A DNA stretch of 64,000 nt from an uncultured Clostridia bacterium (GTDB lineage: Bacteria; Bacillota; Clostridia; Oscillospirales; Acutalibacteraceae), in NCBI GenBank assembly GCA_904399395.1, contig CAJFPJ010000075.1:1-64000 (forward strand). Reading direction: 5' to 3'. Positions within the stretch are counted from its first letter, which is position 1; each line of letters starts with the position of its first letter. The position numbers were made by a program, and so were the translations under genes. The notes under the pieces are model-generated. The model had not been told where the DNA came from. It searched no databases and saw only the letters and a list, made by a program, of their open reading frames with translations. This document shows, in pieces, positions 1-7,892 of the stretch.

Positions 1-82
1 TTAGTCCGTCCTGTATGACTGCCTCAACGACTCCTTTCTTAAATTCTGGTGTATAGCGTTTGTTTGGTATCCCTTTTGGCAT
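1..82 (-). CDS. IS3-family transposase OrfA, N-terminus only
   Basis: The reverse strand reads from ATG at 82 as MPKGIPNKRYTPEFKKGVVE and onward, the usual opening of the helix-turn-helix OrfA subunit of IS3-family transposases, which binds the element ends and is joined by frameshifting to the DDE catalytic OrfB. Only 27 codons are visible before the window edge. There is a weak GGTGG-like ribosome site upstream. A shorter OrfB remnant lies at 48.3-48.5 kb; whether it comes from the same element cannot be told. Confidence 0.7.
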   Translation of the reverse strand, partial: MPKGIPNKRYTPEFKKGVVEAVIQDGL

Positions 83-118
83 AGTAAACCACCCCACTTG
101 TTTTTCAGTATATCATAC

Positions 119-143
119 TGTCTAACAAATGGGGGGCTGTTCA
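119..143. repeat. Probable terminal inverted repeat of the IS
   Basis: The segment starts TGTCTAACAAATGGGG and ends GCTGTTCA. Read outward it has the TGAACAGCCCCCC opening I associate with ends of Firmicutes IS3-type elements. It lies 37 bp outside the OrfA start, where the left repeat should be. The partner repeat is outside the window. Confidence 0.55.
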
Positions 144-276
144 GTAAAGACGGCCTCCTGTTTTTCGTTTTTTCGGATTACTTACATAGCTTAATACATA
201 AAGTGTTGAAAATCAATGATAAAATACAAATCGTATAATACATTACGAGATGAAAGATATATAAATGATGTCTGAA

Positions 277-501
277 TTAACGCAGATTGCCGCTTTCAGG
301 GTGATCGTTTGCTAGTTCTTCTTCATCTTGCGGAAAGAGCAGAGCGTTTAGAGCTTTACAAAATGCTGGATCCTCTCGGTATCTCAGAAGAAGCTCTTTT
401 TCAGTGTCATCCAGTTCACTGAAAGTCTTGGGAGGGGAATGAAGAGAATCTCTGTCAGCCTCAGAGTCAAGGGCATTTGGTGGGGATGCAACCTGTTTCA
501 T
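277..501 (-). CDS. Small acidic protein of unknown function
   Basis: A 74-residue protein that I do not recognise. The start is supported by a strong ribosome site (AAGGAGGG) six or seven bases before the ATG at 501. The protein is acidic and hydrophilic, has no signal peptide or membrane segment, and its middle part (residues about 28-60, with ELDDTEKELLLRYREDP) looks helical. It sits alone between the IS end and the SOS-controlled phage-like cassette and is transcribed away from that cassette, so it may belong to the same accessory segment. No function is proposed. Confidence 0.6.
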   Translation of the reverse strand: MKQVASPPNALDSEADRDSLHSPPKTFSELDDTEKELLLRYREDPAFCKALNALLFPQDEEELANDHPESGNLR

Positions 502-726
502 GATTTCCCTCCTTGCCGCAAACTGTATAAGAACAGATGCTTACTCCGAAAATCAAAATCTGCTGCATAATTCCACAGGGAACTGCCCATTGTTTATTAT
601 TACGTTCAAAAAGAGTATGAAAATGATTTTCAGGAAGATTTCCTTTTTATCATACAAAAATCTTCTATATATGTCAATGAATATTCTGTTATAATATTTA
701 ATTTAAGCTTTTTAAAAGGCGTAGGT

Positions 727-755
727 TTGACAAAATAGAACTTATGTTCTATACT
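727..755 (+). promoter_or_regulatory. Sigma-A promoter of the tail-fibre cassette
   Basis: TTGACA at 727-732, exactly 17 bp, then TATACT at 750-755. This is a near-consensus housekeeping promoter. Transcription should start near 762, which rules out the in-frame ATG at 760 as start codon and fits a TTG start at 835. Confidence 0.85.
738..749. promoter_or_regulatory. LexA (SOS) operator
   Basis: GAACTTATGTTC matches the Firmicutes LexA/DinR core GAAC-N4-GTTC perfectly. It lies wholly within the 17-bp spacer between -35 and -10, so bound LexA should block RNA polymerase. The downstream cassette is therefore predicted to be switched on by DNA damage. Confidence 0.8.
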
Positions 756-834
756 ATATATGAGAGGATTTTTGAAAACCGTAAAGGTATTCTCTGTGGG
801 AAAAGTCCTCTCTACAAAGAAAGGAGGAGTTTTT

Positions 835-1938
835 TTGATTACGCACGCTGTATGTCTCAGTGTGTCTGAAAAGAGAAAAGACCTTGTTGTAGCGGTGCAG
901 GGAGAATCCCAGAGCCGCTCTATTCGGGCGACTGTGTATGAAAGGGCGGGAAAGATACTTTCTCTTCAGCAGGCGGTTGTCAGCCTGTATGTGAAAAAGC
1001 CGTCGGGCTTTCTGGTGATGATTCCCGGCGAAGTGGAGACATCGGGAGAAAATGTACTTTTTACTTTGACAAAGGGAACTTGTTCAGAGGCGGGGTATTG
1101 CCGGTGTTTCCTTCAAATCGTTTATGGAGACCAGAGAGATTTGCGGGTAGATGGACTGGAGCTTTTTGTTTTGCCTTGTGATTTGGAGGATGCAGTTGAG
1201 AGCACGGCTGAATTCAGCGCACTGGAAAAAGCTTTGGCCCAAGTAGCTCAATTCAGCAGTCATGTTAAGACTATTGGAAATCCTCATGGAACCACTGCAG
1301 AGCAGGTAGGGGCCAGACCGGATACCTGGCTGCCTTCAGCCACTGAGATAGGGGCCGTTCCTGCGTCCCGCACTATAAATGGAAAGACCCTGTCGGGGAA
1401 TATTGTGATCACTGCTTCCGATGTGGGGGCAATGGGTTCTGAAACTGTTGTGCCTGTGTCACAGGGTGGAACAGGGCAGAGTACTCCAGCGGCGGCCAGA
1501 AATGCTTTGGGGCTTGGAGATATGGCAGAGGTTCATTTTGGGGATATCTATCAGAATAATCATAAAGTGGTAGATTATGACACCCTTCCTATGAATAACC
1601 TTTTGCAGGCCCGTACTAACCTGGGATTGATGAAAAAATTGTGGAGTGGGAACTGGACAACCGGCAATATAACGGCAGAAGAGTTCCAGGATTACACACT
1701 ATTTTTTCTGCATCCATATGGAGGAGCCCACAGTATTATTGCCATGAAGGTGGGAGACACGCTCCGGGGAATTGGAGGCCAGGCGGGGGATGGAAATCAG
1801 ACGGTTTTGGTACTCCAGGCCACCTGCAGCGAGAATACTCTTTCAGGGCTCAAATGCTTCTGGATGAATCACGCTGTCAGCGGAGATCATGGGGCGAAAA
1901 CCGATGTGGGAATTGCGGATATCTACGGTGTCTGCTGA
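835..1938 (+). CDS. BppU-domain phage tail-fibre-like protein
   Basis: A 367-residue protein counted from TTG at 835, chosen because AAGGAGG lies seven bases upstream and the family begins with this short strand. Residues about 1-115 resemble the N-terminal domain of baseplate upper protein BppU, which docks receptor-binding fibres on the tail baseplate of Gram-positive phages. Next comes a fibre-like stretch with NGKTLSGNIVITASDVGA and VSQGGTGQSTPAAARNALGLG, typical of tail-fibre shafts. The C-terminal 100 residues (from KLWSGNWTTGNIT) look like a receptor-binding tip domain. No other tail, capsid or lysis gene is nearby, so it is an isolated module, a prophage remnant, or a part used elsewhere. 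The promoter contains a LexA box, which fits phage or bacteriocin control. Confidence 0.75.
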   Translation: MITHAVCLSVSEKRKDLVVAVQGESQSRSIRATVYERAGKILSLQQAVVSLYVKKPSGFLVMIPGEVETSGENVLFTLTKGTCSEAGYCRCFLQIVYGDQRDLRVDGLELFVLPCDLEDAVESTAEFSALEKALAQVAQFSSHVKTIGNPHGTTAEQVGARPDTWLPSATEIGAVPASRTINGKTLSGNIVITASDVGAMGSETVVPVSQGGTGQSTPAAARNALGLGDMAEVHFGDIYQNNHKVVDYDTLPMNNLLQARTNLGLMKKLWSGNWTTGNITAEEFQDYTLFFLHPYGGAHSIIAMKVGDTLRGIGGQAGDGNQTVLVLQATCSENTLSGLKCFWMNHAVSGDHGAKTDVGIADIYGVC

Positions 1939-1952
1939 AAGGAGGAGAGACT

Positions 1953-2240
1953 ATGCAGCTGCAGGTAAATGAAAAGCAAAAGCACGAAATCACAGGCTAC
2001 GCCACAGTAGGGGGCTTTGTAGGAGGAATAGAGGCGGAAGCCTCCTCCCTGCCGGAAGGCTTTGAAGAAAGCTTTGCGCCGGGGAAATACCTCTATGAAA
2101 ACGGGCAGATTGTGGAGAACCCGGATTATATACCCCCAGCATCCGCCTCAGAGCCGGAGGAAAGAGCTACTCTGGAGGAGCGAGTCTCAGACCTGGAAGA
2201 AGCTTTGGCCATGGCCATCTACGGAGGTGAGGCGGTATGA
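1953..2240 (+). CDS. Small phage-associated protein with C-terminal coiled coil
   Basis: A 95-residue protein starting at ATG 1953, with AAAGGAGGAG nine bases upstream and 14 bp after the fibre gene. The N-terminal half (IEAEASSLPEGFEESFAPGKY, then LYENGQIVENPDYIPP) resembles the short beta-rich proteins that follow tail-fibre genes in Firmicutes prophages. The C-terminal part (ERATLEERVSDLEEALAMAI) is a short heptad-like helix that could trimerise. Its stop overlaps the next start (ATGA), so the three genes are translationally coupled. The role is unknown; a fibre chaperone or accessory tail part is a guess from position. Confidence 0.65.
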   Translation: MQLQVNEKQKHEITGYATVGGFVGGIEAEASSLPEGFEESFAPGKYLYENGQIVENPDYIPPASASEPEERATLEERVSDLEEALAMAIYGGEAV

Positions 2241-2386
2241 ACGGCATGAGCGCAATGCTGAAAATCCTCTGCCGGGTGATCGCCCGACGCATGGAGGAAG
2301 GAGAAGAGCTCCCCCACATCCTTCGGGATTATCCTAAGCTTACCCAGGAGGAAACGGAAACCATTTTGCAGGAATTACCTTCTTAA
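2237..2386 (+). CDS. 49-residue helical protein ending the tail-fibre cassette
   Basis: Starts at ATG 2237, overlapping the previous stop by four bases, with GGAGGTGAGG upstream. The 49 residues begin MNGMSAMLKILCRVIARRME and continue GEELPHILRDYPKLTQEET before a helical end. The pattern of a short helix, then ELPHILRDYPKLT, resembles the DUF433-like fold in which a phrase of the type 'eiLadYPgLt' precedes the last helix, but it is much shorter than those antitoxins. It is strongly coupled to the phage-like genes. No function is known to me. Confidence 0.6.
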   Translation: MNGMSAMLKILCRVIARRMEEGEELPHILRDYPKLTQEETETILQELPS

Positions 2387-2437
2387 ATTGGTAAGATGCG
2401 GCTTTTTGGATTCACCGCCAACTGAAAATATAGAGAA

Positions 2438-2475
2438 GAGGCCATCCTCCTGCAAATTTGCGGAAGGATGGCCTC
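2438..2475. terminator. Hairpin between convergent genes
   Basis: GAGGCCATCC (2438-2447) pairs with GGATGGCCTC (2466-2475), with a second small palindrome GCAAATTTGC in the loop. It lies between the convergent ends of the tail-fibre cassette and the GH35-like gene. The U-tract is poor on both strands, so termination strength is uncertain. Confidence 0.6.
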
Positions 2476-2531
2476 CTCTATAATAGGGTTATCAGTATTT
2501 AGAGAAGAGATGGAGATAGATAAAATTGCGG

Positions 2532-4199
2532 TTAAAGCGAGAGTAACTTAATCCGGATAACTCCACAGTCCCAAGAGGCCCATATGCCATGGCGCATTTC
2601 ATCGCCGGAACGAACTTTATCGATCCTGTAGTTGCCCAATTCATCAAAATGTCCTTCTGTAACAGAGAGAAACTCCACATTCGTGGGCATAAGCTCAGCT
2701 ACGGAGAGATGGACGGGAATGGAACCATCTTCCGGCTCAGTAGGCTGGAAATACACCCGCAGCTTATCTCCCGCTAGATAAAATTCATCATTTGCCGTCT
2801 GAAAGAGAAATCCCCGGCCCTTTTCAGCCTGATAATCCAATAGATTTTTCCCCTCAGAATAGCCGGTTTCATGAGCGAAATCAGTGCTTCCCCAATCGTT
2901 TCCATATTTGGCAAAGTATACGGAGGCCTTCCAGCCGCCCTTTAGCTCATCGAATACGAGCGTATCTTCTCCGGTGCGCTGCACAATGGTATGCAGGGAA
3001 TCCGCGCCTCTGTATTTTAACAGCAGAGGCGCTGCATGGTTCAGAATATGAAACGAGTGCATGGCGGGCAGACTGCCGGCTTTTAGGGTTCCATCCGCCT
3101 CCAAAACAGATTCTGAACCGAAAATGTGATATCCGATGGCGCCATAGGTGCCCACTGCTTCTATCATCATGGAGGCATTCACAGCTGTGAAGGGAGAGGA
3201 TTCCGGTACATAGAGAGGAAATCCCAATTCAGGGCGGGAATACGCTTTATACACCTCTTCTATCCGCCCTGCCTCCTGCAGGTAGATATCGGGCGCAATG
3301 GAATCCAGAGCCCGGCAGACGGCGTGATAGATATCCAGATTTCCCATGCCTGCGCAACCTGAAGGCCAATCCAGGCCCGCCAGGTTGGAGCGCATACCCC
3401 GGGAACCTCCATCCAGCCAGACATTGGTATAGACAAAAAGATCATAGGCCTTTTTTCCCTCTGCGGCTACATAGTCAATATAGGAGGCTACCGCATGAGC
3501 GGTAACAGCTTCGGCCCCATAGCTGCCAAAAACATCCCTCCAGTTGCCTTGAGAAGCTGCTCCGGCTTTCTTCCATTTGGAGGCGAGAAGGCAATGAGGA
3601 TGTTCCTCACAATAGCGGATCAGTTCAGCAGGTACGTTTTCTTCATAGGCTGCTTGGCCCAGAGGGCTGAAATCCCGTTTTGTTCCGCCCAGAATACCGG
3701 CTTCATTTTCCACTTGCACACCGATCACGATTTGTTCCTCTGCATCATATTGGCGGATGGTCTCCATCAGATGGCGGAAAGCTCGGGCATCCGCTTCTCG
3801 GTTTGCAGCGGAGTGAGCGGAAAGCTGGAGGATGGGAGCTCCATCCTTTAGGAGGACTCTCTGGAATCTCTCTGTATCGGCTTTCACCCAGGAAGGAGTA
3901 TATTCCATGGTTCCATTTTTCCAGGTGGCAAACCAGAGAAAAACCATCCGCAGTCCATGGCTGCGGGCTCCACTGATCAGTTGCCGGATGAACTCCTCGT
4001 TGAAATTTCCTTCCTCGGGTTCAAATACCTCCCATGGGACGGGGACGGCTATGGTGTTTCCTCCCAGAGCTTCCACAGATGCATAAGAAATTTCCATATC
4101 CTGGGGGAAATAGCTGGAAGAATTATGTGTCTGCCCGCCGATGGAAAGAAAGGGTTTCCCATGGATGCTAAAACCCGAATGCTTTGTAAATTGGCTCAT
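2532..4199 (-). CDS. Glycoside hydrolase, GH35/DUF5597-type (beta-galactosidase-like)
   Basis: A 555-residue clan-A glycosidase, likely removing terminal galactose or a related sugar from plant oligosaccharides. The N-terminal 350 residues form a GH35/GH42-like barrel: IGGQTHNSSSYFPQD near residue 20, the acid/base glutamate in VQVENEAG (E166), and the probable nucleophile in YVPESSPF (E333). The C-terminal 200 residues fit the DUF5597 beta-sandwich found in such enzymes, as in xyloglucan-active GH35 members. No signal peptide, so cytoplasmic. The start at 4199 has an AAGGAT site. It stands alone, converging on the phage-like cassette and divergent from the E2-like gene. Substrate (galactoside or other) is inferred from family only. 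Confidence 0.75.
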   Translation of the reverse strand: MSQFTKHSGFSIHGKPFLSIGGQTHNSSSYFPQDMEISYASVEALGGNTIAVPVPWEVFEPEEGNFNEEFIRQLISGARSHGLRMVFLWFATWKNGTMEYTPSWVKADTERFQRVLLKDGAPILQLSAHSAANREADARAFRHLMETIRQYDAEEQIVIGVQVENEAGILGGTKRDFSPLGQAAYEENVPAELIRYCEEHPHCLLASKWKKAGAASQGNWRDVFGSYGAEAVTAHAVASYIDYVAAEGKKAYDLFVYTNVWLDGGSRGMRSNLAGLDWPSGCAGMGNLDIYHAVCRALDSIAPDIYLQEAGRIEEVYKAYSRPELGFPLYVPESSPFTAVNASMMIEAVGTYGAIGYHIFGSESVLEADGTLKAGSLPAMHSFHILNHAAPLLLKYRGADSLHTIVQRTGEDTLVFDELKGGWKASVYFAKYGNDWGSTDFAHETGYSEGKNLLDYQAEKGRGFLFQTANDEFYLAGDKLRVYFQPTEPEDGSIPVHLSVAELMPTNVEFLSVTEGHFDELGNYRIDKVRSGDEMRHGIWASWDCGVIRIKLLSL

Positions 4200-4541
4200 T
4201 ACAGATCCTTCTTTCAGAATGATGATGAGAAGGCCCCCAAAGGCGCCTTTTCAGGCTCTTAACGGATTTCGCAGAAATTTGCTTTTTCAGCCTCAGTATA
4301 GCATAGGAGGTTTCTACATAAAAGTGGTAAAAATAGCTCTTTTGTGGTTTTTTGAGAGAAAATTGGGGAAGGTCAATTCCTTTTTCTGGGCGTCAGTACT
4401 TGCAGTTTACAGATAAATCATATATACTATACTTAGTTTTATAGAGTAATAAAGCTTTTCTGTGTAAAGGGTATGCATTAGGTGTTTTGAAGAAAATTTG
4501 CTAAAAATTATACAGGGTATGGGCATGTGAGGTGAGCGTAT
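4200..4541. other. Divergent intergenic region
   Basis: 342 bp between divergent genes. The half near the glycosidase holds a GC-rich imperfect hairpin around 4232-4258. The other half is AT-rich and must carry the promoter of the E2-like gene, but I see no convincing -35/-10 pair. No RNA gene or known riboswitch is visible. Confidence 0.4.
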
Positions 4542-5399
4542 ATGTTTGGAAAGCGCTGCGACGGCCGGCTGGTGCATGAAATAGAGCCATTCCAGCGGAT
4601 TGTGCCGTATATTATGAAAACGCGGACGGATTCCATGAATATGTTTGAAGAAAATATCACCTGTGAATCCATGGATTCCTACATAGAAGAAAAGAAGCGG
4701 GAGGGCCTGGATCTGGGCTACCTGCATATCATGATTGCGGCGCTGGTGCGGCTGATTGCCCTGCGCCCTCAGTTAAACCGATTTGTAGTCCGAGGGAAGA
4801 TTTACACTCGCACTAAAATTTGGGTCAGCTTTGTGGTGCACCAGAGCCTTCGAGGAGATGGAGCAGGCACCACTATCAAGCTGGCCTTTACAGGAACGGA
4901 ATCCATCCTTCAGATCGCAGAGGCGATAAATGAAGCTATTCTGAAAGAAACGTCGCAAAAGACGGAAGAAAATTCCACCGACAAGGTGGCCAGAATTATC
5001 ATGGGAATTCCCGGCCCTTTGATCCGTATCGCTGTGAATACCTTGATGTTTATGGATCGGCACAATGCTCTTCCCAGAGCAATAATGGAGGCCAGCCCAT
5101 TTCACACATCCTTTTTTATTACAAATCTCAAATCCCTGGGCATAAACCATATTTATCATCATGTATATGAATTCGGCACCACCGGTCTATTTATTGCTAT
5201 AGGAAAAGAAAAGCGGCTTCCAGTTTCACAAGGGAGTCATATTACTGTGCGCAAATGTATGGGTTTTGGCCTAGTGACGGATGAACGTTTCTGCGACGGC
5301 CTCTATTTTGCCAGATCTCTGAAAATGCTGAAAAAATTTCTCCGGAACCCAGAACTCCTGGAAACACCTTTGGAGCAAAAGGTGGAGGATGTGCCCTGA
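4542..5399 (+). CDS. 2-oxoacid dehydrogenase E2-like acyltransferase domain protein
   Basis: A 285-residue protein resembling the catalytic domain of lipoamide acyltransferases (E2) and chloramphenicol acetyltransferase. It lacks the N-terminal lipoyl and subunit-binding domains of a true E2, and there are no E1 or E3 genes nearby. The C-terminal active-site motif, normally H-R-x-x-D-G, reads D-E-R-F-C-D-G (residues 247-253), so glutamate replaces the general-base histidine while the aspartate remains. The preceding part (SPFHTSFFITNLKSLGINHIY) matches the trimer-forming core. It is probably an acyl-CoA-binding protein with altered or no acetyltransferase activity. Start at ATG 4542 with an AGGTGAG site. 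Confidence 0.65.
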   Translation: MFGKRCDGRLVHEIEPFQRIVPYIMKTRTDSMNMFEENITCESMDSYIEEKKREGLDLGYLHIMIAALVRLIALRPQLNRFVVRGKIYTRTKIWVSFVVHQSLRGDGAGTTIKLAFTGTESILQIAEAINEAILKETSQKTEENSTDKVARIIMGIPGPLIRIAVNTLMFMDRHNALPRAIMEASPFHTSFFITNLKSLGINHIYHHVYEFGTTGLFIAIGKEKRLPVSQGSHITVRKCMGFGLVTDERFCDGLYFARSLKMLKKFLRNPELLETPLEQKVEDVP

Positions 5400-5448
5400 C
5401 GTATATTTGAGCAATACGTTTTGGAATATGCATGCCTAGTTTCTGAAA

Positions 5449-5492
5449 CAGGGCGCTCCCTTCTCAATTAAAAGAGAACCAGGAGCGCCCTG
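5449..5492. terminator. Bidirectional hairpin terminator
   Basis: CAGGGCGCTCC (5449-5459) pairs with GGAGCGCCCTG (5482-5492), with an inner TTCTC/GAGAA stem. It lies between the convergent E2-like gene and the barstar gene. Confidence 0.7.
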
Positions 5493-5553
5493 TGCTTGTA
5501 TACGTTATTTCATGCCTTCTTTCTTTTTAAGAAGTGCAGAAACCTCTTTTAGG

Positions 5554-5826
5554 CTATTCTTCAAAAGAGACAGTGAACGTTCCATTTTCCACGGAAGCTT
5601 CTGTCAACGTTTGCAAAAGAGATACCCCATATGTACCAAGGTTTTCTTTCAGCATAGCGGTACCTTTCAAAATCAGATGGGTGGGTTTTGAGGACTGCAG
5701 AAGCAGAGAATAGAGATCTTCAAGATTTTCACCATAATATTCCGGAAAAGAGAGAGATTCTGCCAAACGGGCATGGGCTTCTCCTATGGTAGTCATACGG
5801 CTGGCATACAGTATGATCGTTTTCAT
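5554..5826 (-). CDS. Barstar-family protein
   Basis: A 90-residue protein of the barstar (RNase inhibitor) fold. It shows the characteristic ordering of a first strand (KTIILYASRM), a helix, the segment FPEYYGENLEDLYSLL that in barstar contributes the enzyme-binding helix and tyrosine/asparagine contacts, and a central strand THLILKG. Barstars bind and block barnase-like ribonucleases. No barnase or toxin-like gene is adjacent, so this may be an immunity gene against a neighbour's toxin or have its toxin elsewhere. The start at 5826 has a GGAGGAAC ribosome site. Confidence 0.75.
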   Translation of the reverse strand: MKTIILYASRMTTIGEAHARLAESLSFPEYYGENLEDLYSLLLQSSKPTHLILKGTAMLKENLGTYGVSLLQTLTEASVENGTFTVSFEE

Positions 5827-6130
5827 GGGTGTTCCTCCGTTTCAAATGGAAATGTGGGACTACAAAAGAGCGGATTCCGCCCACTGCGGGCGGAAAGTTG
5901 TGTTGCTTTGGCAAAGCCGCTGAACATATCTGCTGCTTTATATGCTATTAGTATAGCACGGATATCCTTTATGGAAAAGATATTCTTTCGGAAAGAAAAA
6001 CTATAGTTTTTTGTGAATATATACAGAAGTCTTTCATATTGTGTTGAAATGCGATATACTGTAAAATTGTAAAGCACAGGATGGGAGACCCCGGCAAGGA
6101 CGGGGTGGCGGCTGAAAAGGAGTTGGTATC
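5827..6130. other. Divergent intergenic region with inverted repeats
   Basis: It holds a hairpin TTCCGCCC/GGGCGGAA (5875-5882 and 5888-5895), a palindrome AAAAACTATAGTTTTT near 5997-6012, and a likely -10 TATACT at 6055-6060 for the downstream GH51 gene (its -35, TTTCAT, is weak). A small ACCCCG/CGGGGT stem lies in the leader before the AAAGGAG ribosome site. Confidence 0.45.
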
Positions 6131-7630
6131 ATGCAGATTCAGATCGAAAGTAAAAGAAAGCTATCTAGTATTAATCCTATGATTTATGGGCAGTTTATTG
6201 AGCATTTCCACCGGCAGATTTATGGCGGCGTATACGACCCGGGTCATCCTGCGGCTGACGCAGAGGGGTTCCGCACAGACGTATTGGAAGCTATGCGGAA
6301 GATTAAGGTGCCCGTGCTGCGCTGGCCCGGCGGATGCTTTGTCTCGGCCTATCATTGGAAGGACGGCGTGGGGAAAAACCGAACGCCTATGTTTGACAAG
6401 GCGTGGCGCGTAAAGGAACCCAATACCTTTGGAACAGACGAATATATAAAGCTTTGCCGGAAGATTGGATGCGAACCCTATATCTGCACCAATGCAGGTA
6501 CTGGTACAGCAGAGGAAATGAGCGACTGGGTGGAGTATTGCAATCTGAAGGAGCAGGGCAGGTATTCTTATTGGCGGAAGGAAAATGGCTTTGAAGAGCC
6601 TCACCGGGTAAAATACTGGAGTATTGGGAATGAGAACTATGGTTCCTGGGAGATTGGGGCAAAGACCTCGAAGGAATGGGGAAGATTGGTGACGGAAAGC
6701 GCCAAGATGATGAAGCGCACCGATCCCTCCATAGAGCTTTCCGCTGCCGCCCTCACCGATATGGACTGGAATATGGAGATTTTGAAAAACTGCGGAGAGC
6801 GTCTTTCGTGGATTAGCCTGCATGGTTATTGGGATTTCCACAAAGGAAGAAATGAGCTGGCGGGCTATGAATCCTGCATGGCGTATACCCAGGGGCTGGA
6901 TAAGCCTGTCCGCCAGGTGAAGGGGCTTTTGACAGCTCTTGGCCTGGAAGACAGAATTAAGATCGCTTATGACGAGTGGAACCTGCGGGCTTGGTATCAT
7001 CCCAATATTATGGATTTATACCAGGGGGCTTCGCCGGAGGAATACCTTTACCCTCGGAATGATAACGATGTGAACTCCCAATATACCATGGCGGATGCTG
7101 TCTTTACGGCCTGTTTCCTGAATATGTGCATCCGCAATAGCGATACGGTGGGGATGGCCAATTTCTCCCCTGTGGTAAATACGAGAGGCATGATTTATGC
7201 CGGACCGGAGGGTATCGCCCTGCGCAGCACGTATCATGTATTTGATGCGTATGTAAACGGTATGGAAAGCGTCCTCATTGATTCTTGGAAAACAGGAGAA
7301 ACAGATCGCTTCCAGGTTGAAGGGAGCCAGGGAACGGTGACTGTGGACACACTGGATACAGCGGCCACCGCCAGCGAGGATGGAAGCCGCATAGCCATAG
7401 CCGCTGTGAATAAGCATCCGGATGAGTTTCGGGAATTTTCCGTTATTCTGAGCAGCCAGCCCAGAGAATACCGGTTGATGACGGTGAACGGCCCTTCCAA
7501 GGATAGTTTCAACGATCTTACCCATACCGATGTAAAAATAAAGGAAGGGGAGTGGAAGCCCGCTTCCGGCAGGGAATTGACCGTTTCCCTGGAGCCCCAT
7601 TCCGTGAACATCCTGCAGATCCGTATGTAA
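6131..7630 (+). CDS. Alpha-L-arabinofuranosidase, GH51 (first copy)
   Basis: A 499-residue GH51 enzyme that cleaves terminal alpha-L-arabinofuranosyl units from arabinan or arabinoxylan oligosaccharides. Residues 1-330 form the barrel: IYGQFIEHFHRQIYGGVYDP at the start, LRWPGGCFVSAYHWKDG at residues 63-79, acid/base in SIGNEN (E168), and nucleophile in IAYDEWN (E282). The C-terminal 160 residues are the GH51 beta-sandwich. Length is typical of intracellular AbfA-type enzymes and there is no signal peptide. Start ATG 6131 has AAAGGAG ten bases upstream. It is monocistronic, ending at its own strong terminator. This copy differs clearly from the other two GH51 proteins in the window. Confidence 0.88.
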   Translation: MQIQIESKRKLSSINPMIYGQFIEHFHRQIYGGVYDPGHPAADAEGFRTDVLEAMRKIKVPVLRWPGGCFVSAYHWKDGVGKNRTPMFDKAWRVKEPNTFGTDEYIKLCRKIGCEPYICTNAGTGTAEEMSDWVEYCNLKEQGRYSYWRKENGFEEPHRVKYWSIGNENYGSWEIGAKTSKEWGRLVTESAKMMKRTDPSIELSAAALTDMDWNMEILKNCGERLSWISLHGYWDFHKGRNELAGYESCMAYTQGLDKPVRQVKGLLTALGLEDRIKIAYDEWNLRAWYHPNIMDLYQGASPEEYLYPRNDNDVNSQYTMADAVFTACFLNMCIRNSDTVGMANFSPVVNTRGMIYAGPEGIALRSTYHVFDAYVNGMESVLIDSWKTGETDRFQVEGSQGTVTVDTLDTAATASEDGSRIAIAAVNKHPDEFREFSVILSSQPREYRLMTVNGPSKDSFNDLTHTDVKIKEGEWKPASGRELTVSLEPHSVNILQIRM

Positions 7631-7729
7631 TGGGAAGAGGCTGCTGGCTGTGAGAAATGGTGGAATTTCATCCGATTTCCTATAGGAGGATATGTGGGAA
7701 ACAGCAAAAGCAGCAACTGAAATGACAAG

Positions 7730-7763
7730 AAGTGCCCGCTCCAATAAGGGAGCGGGCACTTTT
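7730..7763 (+). terminator. Rho-independent terminator
   Basis: AAGTGCCCGCTCC pairs with GGGAGCGGGCACT around a short AATAA loop, followed by TTT. It ends the GH51 transcript. Confidence 0.85.
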
Positions 7764-7892
7764 GGCTATAAGCGATCTTTAATGAGAAATGGAGTGCTTT
7801 TCAGCAAATTCCATACGGAACTCCGTTACCTCAGCACTATTATGTGGTTTTTGCAGAAAGATAACGGATACCGGATTCTCGGGATGAAGTCT

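Larger units (their letters stand above)
1..143 (-). mobile_element. End of an IS3-family insertion sequence
   Basis: The left window edge cuts an insertion sequence. It is recognised by the start of an OrfA-type transposase on the minus strand and, just outside it, a 25-base terminal segment at 119-143 that resembles the outer inverted repeat of IS3/IS150-type elements as I recall them. Only the transposase-start end lies inside the window, so completeness, target duplication and exact IS name cannot be judged. Confidence 0.7.

Noticed and set aside
500-694. 64-codon plus-strand frame opposite the small acidic gene
   Set aside because: AT-rich, no ribosome site, translation unlike a protein.
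760-834. ATG at 760 as start of the tail-fibre gene
   Set aside because: It lies at or before the predicted transcription start at about 762; TTG 835 has a strong ribosome site and matches the family's opening.
1620-1940. Diversity-generating retroelement variable region at the fibre tip
   Set aside because: No reverse transcriptase gene and no second near-identical template repeat is present in the window.
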